A stretch of 64,000 bases of DNA from Solen grandis (taxonomy: Eukaryota; Mollusca; Bivalvia; Adapedonta; Solenidae): positions 64,041,323 through 64,105,322 of the forward strand of contig CM037780.1 of NCBI GenBank assembly GCA_021229015.1, given 5' to 3'. Each line of letters begins with the position of its first letter. Positions within the stretch are counted from its first letter, which is position 1. Shown here one piece after another: positions 1-11,330 of the stretch. The position numbers and the translations under genes are program-made. A model generated the notes under the pieces. That model was not told the DNA's origin and ran no database searches. It saw nothing but the letters and a program-made list of their open reading frames with translations.

Positions 1-92
1 CTATATAGTTAGAATTTTGGTAAAGTGTAATCAAATGTTGTTTAATCAGATGATTAGTTATGTAAACCATGCTTTTTGCCTTTGGGTTTCAG

Positions 93-202
93 AACGGAAG
101 GGACTGCAGAGACCGGAGCAGTGGCCGTCAAGGAGAAAGAGAGATACACAGCCACACCTGTCAGGTATGTTCTGCATCTTGGCGTATCATTCTTATTAAG
201 GC

Positions 203-239
<37 letters not shown>

Positions 240-3200
240 ATACGCATGTACTGTTGTTTAATTTCAATGAAATGGAATGTATTTGTATTAACGTCTATTT
301 TTACTGTTACTTACCATTTCAATGAAATGGTATTCCTTTGTAATTAAAAAAAAATATCTATTTGTATTGATATTTCATTTCTATAAAATGGCATGCATTT
401 GTATTCACCGTGTGTGTGCCTTTCTGTTTCAGCCTGGGGAAAAGGAGGGGAGTTGATGTCGGAGGACGATGAATCGGTCCCCGTATGCATTGCGACCCCC
501 ATGAGAACCGAGGCTCTACCCACTACATCGACAGCAGATCCGCAGCGGGGTGCATTGACGGGGTAAGTTTCGCGTCTCCATGACGGCGACAGTTGGATTC
601 CCAGAATTTGTTTTGTAAGAGAGAGAGAGAATGGAAATCTAAACCTAACGCTCTATCTTTTGGCTGTTTGGTTAAATTAGTCAATCGTCTTGTTTTGGAC
701 AATTTTTAGCTCACCAGAGCACGAAGTGCTCAGGGTGAGCTATTGGGATCACCCGTCGTCCGTCGTCGTCTGTCGTCCTTCGTCAACAATTTGCTTTAAA
801 AGGCATCTCCTCTGAAACCGCTGGACAAAATCTGATGAAACTTGGTATAAATGGTCTTTGGGTAGGACTCTACAAAAATTGCTCAAATAAAGTTGCTCTA
901 TGCAGAACTCTGGTTGCCATGGCAACAAAAAGAAAAAATTCTTGGAAAGTTTAAAAATCATCTCCTTCAAAACTACTGGCCAGATTTCAAAATAAATTGG
1001 TACAGATCCTTGGGGGTAGCACTACAAAGATTGCTAAAATTATTCGGATCCACAAAAAAACATGGGCGCCAGGGGCCGGGCTTATTTTACATTTTTTTAT
1101 ATAGGAAAAGATAAAAAATAATCTCCTCTAAAACCAATGGACAGAATTTGATGAAATTTGGTAAAAATGATCTTTGGATGCGAGTCTACAAAAATTGCTC
1201 AAATAAAAATGATCCATGCAGAACTCTGGTTGCCATGGCAATAAATAGAACAAAAATTATCTTCTTCAAGATTAATATAAATCACCTTCCAGATGAATAA
1301 TTTGCAGGGTTTCAAAATGTTTTTAATTGGTACAGATGATCCTTGGGTGTAGCTCTACAAAGTATCCAAAATTTTTTGGATGTGTGTTGTAAACTCGGCA
1401 ACAATACGAGGGGAGGCTTATTTATTATATTTATATTGATTTACGCAGAACTCTAGTTGCCATTGCAGTGCAATGAAAAGATAAATTTAAAATTCATCTT
1501 GTTTAGAACTGCTAGCCAGATTTAAAATACATTGTTATAGATGTTTATTTAGGGTTAATTGGCTAATTTTTACTTTGTTTTTCAGACAATTTTAACAATT
1601 AATCAAAATCAAAGGAAATGTCCTTTGTTTTCACGTGACGTCATCAAGACAAATCCGCCATCTTACCATTTTACTATTTGCACTTCTGTTTCAATTAAAG
1701 ATTGACAGATATATACTTTTGAGTTTAAAAAACAGAAACACGTGAAGATTGATTCTATATTAAAAAGTGAAATTGCATAAAGTGGTTATTTTATTCAATA
1801 TATAAATTCATTATTGAAGACGGAAAATATATACGTTGTAATTTTTTGCAGTTGTCGGTAATTAATTTCCTTAGTGTCCTATATGAGACAAATGGATCCA
1901 TCAACCTCCAACAATCAGTTTTAAGTCACTATAAACTGTTTGGAGTCAAAGGTGTATTTTTGTGTGATTTTTCACTCCGTTGTCTAAAATATTTTTATCG
2001 AATGGAAGCAACACGTTTTTCCAAAAAAAGAAATGTAATCCATCAAGTTACAACCAGTTAACTGTTCTAAGTCAAGGGTGTATTTTGTGTGGTTTTTGAC
2101 TCCGATTTATCTGTACTTGAAACTGTTTTGGCTGCTTTTTCCAGATTAACAACTGTTACTGATTTAACCTTTTTCTTTCATATAGACTCATATTGACACT
2201 CTCAAAAGGAACCACATAAAATAGTCACAGTAAAACATTCCTTGTTACAGAAAACAATTGTTTCATTTTAAAATGCAGATGTACTCTGGTGAGCGTCTAT
2301 GGCCCTTTGGCCTCTTGTTTAAAAGTATAATATTCATGACAGCTTTAGGAAGTGACCACTGTATTAAGCCGGGGAAACTCATTGGCAAGTTCTGCCGATT
2401 TCAGCAGGGTTATTAATAACTGCGCTGAAATGGTATGCATTTGCATTCACCGTGTTTGTGCCTTTCTGTTTCAGCCTGGAAGAAGCAGTCTCCGGAGGGG
2501 AGAGGGAAGGGAGCAGCGGAGCAGTGCCAGTGTGCGTCACTGCCCCCTGGATGGCTGATGCTCAGCCCACGACATCAACAGGTGGTCGGCAGCATGAGGC
2601 AGGGACTGGGTAAGTTCTGCACTCTGTCATTTGTTTGGTTAATCTGAGGTGTACGCTTTACTCTGAAAGTAAAATGCTTAAATGGAAAGGGAAATGTTTT
2701 GAAGGTAAATTTTATCCTTTTGCTTAGGCCTGAAATTAATGTATTTATTTACATTTGAAGGTATCTACCGCGAAGTGTTAAGTAATCGATTGCGAGGCTA
2801 ATTTTCATGTTGATATATCTAATTGATAAATTTCCTTAATGTTAGACTGTTATCATTTTATATATATTTATATTGTAATTGAGTGTAAAATGTGTTCCCA
2901 ACTTTTATTAACAACACTTAAGAACAACGCTAGTTCGTCACACACACACACACTCACAAATTATGGCTTTTTTTCTAGTGAATTTACTGTTGTATGTTGT
3001 TTTTTGTTGTTGTTGTTTTTTTAAATTGAAAGTGAAACTATTTTCTTTTCAGACTGATACAAGACTGGGAGGAGCTGCCAGCCGATCTGCGGCGTCGCAT
3101 CACTCCCTTCGATGTGAACCTCTCAATGGCCGCCACCGACAGGCTGTCTCAGATCCAACGAGCATATTTCAAATGGTATGTCTCGACCAACCTGCGGCGA

Positions 3201-3275
3201 GGATGTTCCAATGAGGCAGTGACGGCCCTGCTGAGAGCTGGCGAGAGAGAGTGGGTGTGGCAGGATGGGTTTTGA
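93..3275 (+). CDS. 3' part of an unidentified multi-exon protein-coding gene (four exons visible)
   Basis: Function is not recognised. Four exons are read as 93-164, 433-562, 2475-2609 and 3053-3275. Each internal boundary has an acceptor (for example tttctgtttcag before exons 2 and 3) and a donor (gtatgt, gtaagt, gtaagt). The phases are compatible: G|CC, GG|C, GG|A. Exon 2 is open in only one frame, and the joined frame runs about 186 codons to TGA at 3273-3275. Exons 2 and 3 both encode a VPVC(I/V) motif followed about ten residues later by PTTST. The last exon encodes a helix-like, Arg/Leu-rich end containing IQDWEELPADLRRR and ending in WVWQDGF. The gene begins upstream of the window, and exon 1 is the least certain part. 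A gtatgt at 3176 could be an alternative donor, but reading through stays open to a sensible stop. Nothing in the sequence identifies the family. Confidence 0.6.
204..237. repeat. (GA)n microsatellite
   Basis: Uninterrupted gagaga run in the first visible intron. Its frame shadows should not be read as coding. Confidence 0.9.
396..2609 (+). repeat. Exon duplication: 396-562 and 2432-2609 with flanking intron
   Basis: The intron end at 396-432 (tatgcatttgtattcaccg and onwards through tttctgtttcag) recurs almost unchanged at 2432-2474. The exons that follow (433-562 and 2475-2609) are alignable: both start cctgg, both encode VPVC and PTTST, and both end in GG|gtaagt. This shows a direct duplication of an exon with its upstream intron. 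The two copies are now separated mainly by the repeat at 710-2293. Confidence 0.65.
710..2293. mobile_element. Non-coding interspersed repeat with short inverted ends, inside an intron
   Basis: The left end ctcaccagag (710-719) is the exact reverse complement of ctctggtgag (2284-2293). Inside are degenerate internal repeats: cagaactctggttgccatgg recurs near 900 and 1220, and further copies of 'gatgaaacttggtataaatg'-type text follow. No long reading frame is present. It lies wholly within the intron between exons 562 and 2475 of the gene above. It is probably a DNA-transposon-like or tandem-core element; the class is not certain. Confidence 0.45.
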
Positions 3276-3429
3276 CTGAGGTCCTCTGTGAAGAGCCGAC
3301 TCAAGTATGAACAGTCACGACTGAGTGGAAAACGGAAAAGCTGTGAGATTATGTGGCAGGAAGAGAAAGACCGCAGAGGACGCGGACCGACCGAGTGAAA
3401 CATCTGTCAAGTTAAGGCAGTTTATGGTC

Positions 3430-3596
3430 GGTAGGTATAAAGTGCGAAATAGACTAAGAAATAGAAAAGAAAAATTTTATGGAAGTTAATTTGTTTTTTG
3501 TTTTTATGTTATGTTATTTTTATTATTTATTTAGTTATTTTTTTAAAACCGATTTGGTCATTATTGAAAATGTTTATTTCGCACTTTATACCTACC
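3430..3596. repeat. 22-bp perfect inverted repeat with ~123-bp spacer
   Basis: Positions 3430-3451 (ggtaggtataaagtgcgaaa and two more bases) are the exact reverse complement of 3575-3596. It lies in the 3'UTR, so a transcript could fold a long-range stem. It could also be the terminal repeats of a 167-bp MITE, but no clear target duplication is visible. Confidence 0.6.
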
Positions 3597-3739
3597 CCCC
3601 TTTCCGGTGCTGTTTTTAATGTGTGTTAATATTTTATTATTGTTTTGTTTGTGTTATTTTTCTATATTTTATTTTTACTTTTTTTTTGCTTTTTTCATTC
3701 TTGTAGATATGTATATATGTATGTATTTATATGTTTAAA

Positions 3740-3745
3740 AATAAA
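3740..3745 (+). terminator. Poly(A) signal AATAAA
   Basis: Canonical AATAAA about 465 bases after the stop codon of the upstream gene, followed by T-rich sequence (tgtttcatttgttc) that could act as the downstream element. Confidence 0.5.
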
Positions 3746-3892
3746 GACATGATACTGTTTACACACTTGTTTCATTTGTTCATTTTATGTCCCTTAAGCA
3801 CATTCTTGTCCCTTATTTTTTGTTTTGTTTATGGCAGAATTCATGATATTTATTATTATAACTGATTATTCATGAACTTAAAAATACTTTTA

Positions 3893-4130
3893 TTTGAGAG
3901 AGAGCGAGAGCGAGAGAGAGATAGATAAGAACACATCCCAAATAGTGAGTGAGTGAGTGAGTGAGTGAGTGAGTGAGTGAGTGAGTGAGTGAGTGAGTGA
4001 GTGAGTGAGTGAGTGAGTGAGTGAGTGTTTATTATCGTGTCACGTGGACAAAAAAAACAACAAAAACAAAATAACAAAAAACTATAACAACAACAACAAC
4101 AACAACAACACACACACACACACACACACA
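3893..4130. repeat. Compound microsatellite: (GA)n, (GAGT)n, (AAC)n, (AC)n
   Basis: gaga-rich run at 3893-3920, an almost perfect gagt tetranucleotide array at about 3945-4027, caa repeats at 4085-4108 and ac repeats at 4109-4130. Any frame through this region, such as the long run of THSL repeats on the minus strand, is an artefact of the repeat. Confidence 0.9.
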
Positions 4131-7100
4131 TACCTGCAAGAGGGGTACAATGAGGTCACATGATTTTTGCCTCCGATTGGGGACACCACTTTCTAACAAT
4201 CATAGAGTCTCGATTTTTTAGGGCGGTTTTAGATTTCTTTTGTCTTTTTAGGCTATTTAAATTTCCCCTAAGACTTTAGGGAAAGAACTTGTCTTTTCAC
4301 CTGAAAATGGGGACAAATGCTTGATACACTTCGCACTGAGGCCCGTCGATCAATGAGGACATCTGTGATACACTTCGCACTGAGGACATGCCTATCAATT
4401 AGGACATCTGATAAGTGAGGACGTCTTACACACTAAGATATACACACACCTATATTAAGGCTATTTCGGAACCAATTTACTTAATCATTTTATATATCAC
4501 AATAATATCGACAATATATGTTGAATGATGTAGCAATGGAGAGAAAAAATAATGACTTTCAACAAGTGAGTACGACTTACACACATCTATATCCAAGATG
4601 ATAAACACCTTTATCTCGGTCATTTCACATCCTATTTACTTCATGGAATTCATTGTATTAATATATTTTAAAATTAAAAAAAAAAAACGCGCACAGCCTT
4701 GCAGGAATGACTGAACGATTTATAACTACATGTAATCCACAGTTTTGCCACGGCGGCCGTAGGGTCTAAAATTTCTACAACCAGTAGCAATTCTAAGGCC
4801 GCAGTAGAATATCCATGGTCACATCCAATAGCAGTCATTGCCGCACGGAGTATTTTGAATTTGTGTTGACATGAAGCATGTGGCATCCGTACAGTCTTCA
4901 AATGATGACACACGGTCGCCGTAAGGCGTGCCTGCAGCGGCTTTTGGGTGAACATACTTTTATGACACAGCAGACACGGTGCATTATGGCGTTCCTGCGG
5001 TGGCCGTAGGGTGACCATAAAATTCTATGACTTTAATGCACGGTATTAAGAATCACAAAGACAATATCATAAATAAAAATCCGAAAGTAATATACACAAG
5101 ACAATAAAATGTAGATTTATTTATTTATGTTTTACTTTTATTATTATTTTGCTGTTGTTGTTGTTGTTTATTCTTACCTTCTGTAATTTGAGTTATGATT
5201 GATTTTATTATTTTGATACCCCGTGTCCAGCTTGGCGGCGAAAAACAAAGAAGGGTTAAAAGTACAAAAATGTATATTTGGTACGAGATGTGTAAATTCT
5301 TTACGAAAATTTTGCTAAACATTTCAAAACAGGACTTTTTGTCTAATTTACAATCTAATAACTTAAATGTGTTTTTATATAACAAAGTTCATTAATTACT
5401 TAATATTTTAATGCCTACTGTCTGTAAAATATTATTACTAAATTAACGGAATTTTCTTAAAAATTGTACAGCATTTTATAATTAACTTTTACCCCGGCGT
5501 TTAGAAATAATTATCAGTAGGTGAAGACAGTACCTAAATTAAAAAGCCATTTTACATTGGTACAGGAATTTAAAATACTGCAGCACAAGCAAATACATCA
5601 TTTTTTTTAAAGAATCTATTTCATAAGTAATACTGGCATAAATAAACAAATCATGCTTAATTTATAACTGATATTTATTTTATACTGCCTAGAACGATTT
5701 ATTTAAAAAAATCCATGTGAAAACAAAATGGTATATCTCGCACCACACGTGAAGACTGTTATGAATGGTACGCGACGAATTGAAAATTCGCCTTATTAGC
5801 TATGTAGGACCGCCTTACGACTGCCATAGGGCGTCCGTACATTTTATTTTTTGAGACCAAAAGGTTAATTGAAATACATAAGAACTTGGGGGCAGCCGCT
5901 GGCAAACGCAAGGTCGAATTGCTATGGAGGTCGTACGGCTAAAAAATGTTGCGCTATAAGTCTACGGCGACCCCTACGGGGGAGGGGTGTTTTCATGTTG
6001 TTTACACTCTTAAAATTAGTTTATAGACACCGTTATCTCAGTTATATCCGAATCAATTCACTCAATCTTTTTTTTTTAAATAATGCATGTCGTCAATATG
6101 TTTTCATCCATATATTTGGTATAATACGCAGACGACGTGTTCCGACAAATTTTACCCATTTATTATACTTTATGCTATCGCAAATGTATGATATATACCG
6201 TCAGTTTTTAAAGTTTTATGCTTTATAAACACCCCCTTCTCCTAAAAAAAAAAGCCGATACCTAAGTCAGCTAAATTTGCTTTTCACAAAAGAACTATCG
6301 ACGGATTGGTATCGCATGTACGTAGAATAAAAAAATAAATGAACACCAAAAGACAGACATTTTTTTTTCATGAGTTTTCAATAATGGCAATATAGCTAAA
6401 TTTATTACAAGCAGGCCTACACGGTAAATGGACATTAGCAGGTTACCGTATAATTGAAATTAATTATTACCGTCATGCATTTTCGTGGCATTTTATCAAA
6501 CATTTAGATTATGCCGACATTGCATGTATTCATCCAGTCAGCAATTTTTACCTATTCTACAGAAGATCGTTTGTATTTTCTTCAGCTGTCTGAAGTTGTT
6601 ATCTGTAAAAGATCGTCTGCAGGTTTTCTTTCCCCATTCAAAATTTTGACTCCTATGCTCCAAATTGTATTATTATACTTTAACAAATCTATGATTTGTT
6701 TGGATTATCAGGTACTTAGACAAAAAGAATGCATTTGCTGCGGAAGATCTTCCGCATTATTTAAATGTACGAATTCCCCCAAACTACCAAAAGCATTAGT
6801 CTGTGTTAAAAAAAAAATGATGAAAAAAAATCAGGCCAAATGAACTGTATTGTTTCTGTCATTTAGCGGAGTCATGGGATATGATTTATGCCAATGTTAG
6901 TATCATACCTCAAGTATTAAGGCATAAACAGCTCAGAACGTTAAAATAGATTTAAGTGTAAATTTGGGAAAACAACAACAACAACAAAAAAATCATTAAT
7001 TCATACACGTATAAAATTCCGTCTTTGTGATTAATATTGAATATATGTTCGTTATGTTTTTGGTCACGTCGATACATGACTGAGGGGTCGTTACATGTAT

Positions 7101-7365
7101 TGTGAGAGGAAATCGGAGTAAACCCAAGTGTCTGTCAGACATGGGATATTTATAATCATTAATCATAATGGTTAATAACTGACCAACAATCCCATTAATC
7201 AGACATCAATCCTTAATCGATGAATTTCATGATTATTTTTACCATAATTTAATCAATTATTCCTAAATAATGGACAATAATCATGATTATTTTCAGTTAC
7301 ATGTTCTTTACGATTACTTTTACATTTTTAGGTGCAAAACATATCATGTAAGTGTTGTTTACAGT
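4131..7365. other. Intergenic; diverged repeats, no gene seen
   Basis: Short motifs recur in diverged form: 'tgatacacttcgcactgagg' twice near 4325 and 4370; a pair of 'atttcggaaccaatttactt'-type segments near 4470 and 4620 with a third near 6030; and several 'ggcggccgtagggt'-like stretches between 4750 and 5960. These look like old, rearranged copies of one repeat. No splice-flanked open frame was found. Frames of 110-119 codons near 5869 and 6511 have no recognisable protein character. Confidence 0.4.
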
Positions 7366-7450
7366 AGAACCTCGTAAAAACCAAAGTCCTTAGGACCAAC
7401 CTAGAAATTTCGAAATAACGATTATTGGGATTAAAAATCCGAAGGAAATT
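7364..7450 (+). mobile_element. Tigger/pogo-like terminal fragment
   Basis: The stretch beginning tacagtagaacctcgtaaaa resembles the CAGT-plus-'AACCTCG' termini of pogo/Tigger-type (Tc1/mariner superfamily) elements. Only one end is seen, so it is called as a fragment. Confidence 0.35.
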
Positions 7451-8750
7451 TCAGTTCGCGTGCGTACATGTCTGCGTTTTCATTACCGGTGCATATCTAT
7501 TAGGTGTACGAATATACTATTTGCAAGTAATGAAGAATAATAAAACTAGTTCATAATCGTTTAAACAAGTCAACAAAGTGATGCATATTTTTACCGTCGA
7601 TCTGCTGCTTCAGGTAGCGTCGCATGCCGGTGACGAACGCGATGATATGGAAAGTATTCAAAATCTGTCACCTGGGTTTATTTGCTGGCACGTGCATATA
7701 ATGTAACCTGTCAGACATTGATTAGCAATTATCAAACATTTCCGGTCGGACACACATTGCCAAATTGCCTGAGCCATCACTCCAGGTTCCGCCGCAAAAT
7801 ATACCTGATTACTGACCTGGATACGATTGATAATAAGTTAATTAGTTCACGAAAGTTATGAAAAATGACTTTGAAAAAAAAAGAAAGAAAAATGTACATG
7901 ATTTGCGATCTAGGGAACGGGATTTTTTCTTCGAATTAGGTAAAAATGGTATTCGGACAATATCCCTCCCGGACAATGCCCCTCCCGCTAATTTTGACAA
8001 GGCGGACATTTCTCCTCCAAGGCGGACATTTACTCTCTTGTGAGTTTTACAAGGCGGTCAATTTCCCTCCCGTTTTTCTACCAAATCCCCCCCCCTTTTG
8101 CCAAAGTAAAAAACAAATGTTTGTCACAAACCACATTTGACTATTGCCAGTAATACACAAATGAATACAAAGATGGCGGCTAAAAAAGAATAAATGGAGT
8201 AAACAATACAGAAAAAACAACAAAAAACAAAAAAACAACAACAACAGAAAAGTATAATTTCTGGTCAATTTAAGATTATGAACATAAAATAAATCTTGAA
8301 ATGCCGGGGGTGGGGGAGAGAGAAAGAGAGAGAAATCACTTCACACACAAATTTGAGTGGGGGATAAACACAATGATCAGTAAATGTGTATATATATGGT
8401 AGTACAGACATATCAAAGCATCTTTTCTAACGATACAGGTTTAGATTTTTTAAATCTGTAAACTATTACTAATTATATATCACTTCATTTCATTAACAAA
8501 TGCAACCAAGTGATTTGAATTTTAATTAACATGTCCATTTCTTTTAATCATAGCTTGACGAATAATACATAGTATTAAGAGACCTTGTTGTAATTCACAC
8601 CTGTCCAGATGATTGTCCCCGATGATCAATGTGATATGCTATTGCTACCTTGGAGGACGGAGATGCATTCTGAGTTTTTTAAGTTAGATGTAGTATTCAT
8701 TGAAATACAGATCTTTGCCTTGGACTAAATAGTTAGATTGCTTAGTGTCA
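7451..8750. other. No gene seen; low-complexity and C-rich repeat tract
   Basis: Contains a short run of near-repeats at about 7945-8100 (ggacaatatccctcccgg, aaggcggacatttctcctcc, aaggcggacatttactctc and aaggcggtcaatttccctcc), then CAA-rich and GA-rich simple sequence around 8205-8335. Nothing coding is supported. Confidence 0.45.
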
Positions 8751-8754
8751 AAAT

Positions 8755-8845
8755 TCTTGGGAAGGATCAGTACTAGACACGAATACCAAACCATGTCGGT
8801 AACCGGGACTCGAACTCACAACCCCCTTAACCAATATTCAGATCC
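8755..8845 (-). mobile_element. tRNA-derived SINE fragment
   Basis: On the plus strand gggactcgaactcacaaccc reads, in reverse complement, as a tRNA-like B box (GGTTGTGAGTTCGAGTCCC), preceded by SINE-like sequence. It is too diverged to be a tRNA gene. Confidence 0.45.
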
Positions 8846-9059
8846 GTGATTTTTTTTTCTTTTCTTTATAATCTTGTAGTGTCACTATTATGAATTATGG
8901 CACTGGCTGCAAAGCTATAGGATGCGAGTTCTGGAACCATTTTCGCTAAGCTTCGCACGATCAAATTTGATCTTAGTCGTAAGCCTGTAGTTCTATATTC
9001 TTATTTTCACAATAAAGCACGAAGAAAGATGACCCAATTTATTGCATCATACAAACACT

Positions 9060-10179
9060 ACGGAAACGTATTAGTGCCACATTGACACTTATTATTTTTT
9101 TATTTTTGACACTTTAATCTGTAAAATTTACATATATCATATATCTGCAAATTACTCTTAGCATTTACACTTATATTAAACTTATATCAGTATAGCCATA
9201 ATAAACAATCTAATTACATAACTACAAATTACATTAACCTATCAAATTTCCTAAATTATATATATCTGTATTACATAAATACACTGGCAATATAAAATCC
9301 ATACAGCACTATCCACTATAATATTTAACTTAGTCGATAAGCCTGTAGTTTAATTATTTAATAAGACCTGCAAATATAAACTATGCATATACTATACATA
9401 TTTAACTATAGCATATACCTGTAAATATACCTTAAATATATACTATAATATATACTGCAATATATACCTACAGCATTACCTATAATATTTAACTATAGCA
9501 TAAGCCTATAATATATACCCATCAATATATACCTACAAATAATACCTACAACATATAACACAGATAGCTTACAAACTCATATAACCTACGCATATACCCA
9601 AATATTACTATAGCAAATAATAATACTAGTATATACTCAATATAACCTACACTAATTATATTTAACATATAATAAGCCGTAAATATCAATATACGTTTAT
9701 AATACTGCAAATACCCTAACACATATACCTATAAAAACTATATAGCTGTAATATATATTTAAAACAAATAAACCACATAAGATAGACAACAAACGAAACA
9801 ATTATACAGAAATAATATGTCATAAATTTACCACATTATGATAGTAAATATTTACGACAAATGAAATTTTATAAAAAAATATAGAATATTTACAATAAAA
9901 GCGTAAATTTACAGTAAAAAAATGTAAAAAATTTACAGAAAAAGATGAATTTTACAGATTAATGTGTAAATTTACAGAAATAAAGTTTAGAAATTTTTAC
10001 AGATAAGGAAATTACATTTGAAACTGTAAAAATTACAGAAAAAAGTGTAAATATTGTATACAGAATTAATTGTAAATTTATTACAGAAAAAAGTGTAAAT
10101 TTTACAGATAAGTTAATTAAGAAAATGTATGTGCATTTAAGGTTTCCGTCAAGAAAAAAAATGGCTAATACGCTTCCGT
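9060..10179. mobile_element. Foldback-like composite element with inverted arrays around a tandem core
   Basis: The left end acggaaacgtatta (9060-9073) is inverted at taatacgcttccgt (10166-10179) with one mismatch. Next to the left end is 'ctgtaaaatttaca', followed by a core of (ATATACCTACA)-like units at about 9370-9780. The right flank (about 9830-10110) carries many 'tgtaaatttacagaaaaa' units in inverse orientation to those in the related copies. A second left end begins at 10231. No protein is encoded. The same architecture recurs at 47985-49412. Confidence 0.55.
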
Positions 10180-10230
10180 CAAGCACAACACTTTTTGTAA
10201 AAAAATCACAGGAAAAATACTATGTTACAT

Positions 10231-10455
10231 ACGGAAGCGTATTAGTGACACATTGACACTTATTATTTTTTTAATTTTGACACTTTAATCGGTAAAATTT
10301 ACAGATTAATCTGTAAAATTTACAGTTTAAACTGCAAAATTCAAACTTTGTTCTGTAAATTTTACATTTTAATCTGTAAAATTCTCACTTTTTCCCGTAA
10401 AATTCACACTTTTTTCCGTTAAATTTACACATTAATCTGTAAAATTCACACTTTT
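10231..10455. mobile_element. Second foldback-like element, cut by the assembly gap
   Basis: It starts with acggaagcgtattagtgaca and continues as an array of 'ctgtaaaattcacactttt' units of about 30-35 bp up to the first N. The rest is lost in the gap. Confidence 0.5.
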
Positions 10456-10555
10456 NNNNNNNNNNNNNNNNNNNNNNNNNNNNNNNNNNNNNNNNNNNNN
10501 NNNNNNNNNNNNNNNNNNNNNNNNNNNNNNNNNNNNNNNNNNNNNNNNNNNNNNN
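10456..10555. other. Assembly gap (100 N)
   Basis: Exactly 100 N, a conventional scaffold gap of unknown true size. It falls inside a tandem array, which is a likely reason for the break. Confidence 0.95.
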
Positions 10556-10712
10556 CGTTATCACTTATCAAGACAGTGTCGTCTGCATATAATAATAAGA
10601 ATATCTTTAAAAAATATCTTGCATTATTTATTGTAGTGTCTTTATATACTCCATTTATACCATTGTTTTGTAAGAATGTGTCTAGATCATTTAGGAATAA
10701 ATTAAATAAAAA
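10556..10712 (-). pseudogene. Non-LTR reverse transcriptase fragment (palm, YADD)
   Basis: The minus strand encodes FNLFLNDLDTFL and, about 35 residues on, LLLYADDTVLISDN. This is the catalytic palm motif (Y-A-D-D, metal-binding aspartates) of a non-LTR retrotransposon reverse transcriptase. The frame is cut by the gap at its 3' side and by a SINE at its 5' side, so only about 52 residues remain. It is similar in kind to the relic at 19533-20775. Confidence 0.7.
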
Positions 10713-10717
10713 AACTG

Positions 10718-10860
10718 ATGCATCCGGGTAGAACCACCGACCTACCGCAAGCCAGCTGGAAGCCTTCCTCAAATGAAAATCCTAATGAACCCACGGGGTG
10801 AGGGGCTGAGTAGGTGTTAAAGTCAGTGACTTTACCCTCTCGGCCACGGAGGCCCCAGAT
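10718..10860 (-). mobile_element. tRNA-Ser-like SINE, minus strand, 3'-truncated
   Basis: Plus-strand text catccgggtagaaccaccga, ccagctggaagccttcctca and ctctcggccacggaggcccc matches, in reverse complement, the full-length SINE at 59308. The T-loop region is damaged (aatgaacccacggggtgagg). Confidence 0.75.
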
Positions 10861-11059
10861 AGTTTATTAACGGCTCACCTTTATATATGTTATTAATAAA
10901 AAATAAGATAAAAATAATAAAAAAGCATGCACAGAACAACTCGATATGATTTATATGGTATTTATTTATATGTAGGAAGAATTTACAACTTAAATGACAC
11001 GTGTATCAAATATAAAATATGAAATACCCATGACACGGCAAACTGAGAAAAAAAATATT

Positions 11060-11330
11060 GTAAAGATAAAAACTTATCTGAACAGAGAATTTTTTCTTGG
11101 GTCTAGAATGTTATGACAAGCTTTGGCAATACATGTGTTAAACGATTTCATTACCTAAAATGATATGTTTATGCCAAACTCAGGATTAATTACTCCAATT
11201 TTAGTGAACAAATCATGTCTGATATCTGCATAAAGTTTACATTCCATCAAAACATAAAACTGACCTTCCGCTTTGTCTTACTCAAAACTATCTGTCTCTG
11301 CAATAGGAACACCTTGGTTTATATACGCCA
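11060..11330 (-). pseudogene. Non-LTR retrotransposon C-terminal relic
   Basis: The minus strand reads EGQFYVLMECKLYADIRHDL and then a hydrophobic stretch, with stop codons before and after. The pattern (D/E-rich, F, then C and Y...R) matches the zinc-knuckle tail that follows reverse transcriptase in many non-LTR elements; compare the intact CIQC...HYLFKC motif at 19.75 kb. It lies on the wrong side of the palm fragment at 10556, so the two are separate copies or rearranged. Confidence 0.45.

Larger units (their letters stand above)
3276..3765 (+). other. 3' untranslated region of the 93-3275 gene
   Basis: AT-rich sequence after the TGA stop, running to a point shortly after the AATAAA at 3740. 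It contains the 22-bp inverted repeat noted separately. The exact cleavage site cannot be seen. Confidence 0.45.

Noticed and set aside
3856..4131. 91-codon minus-strand frame with THSL repeats
   Set aside because: It is the translation of the GAGT, AAC and AC microsatellites.
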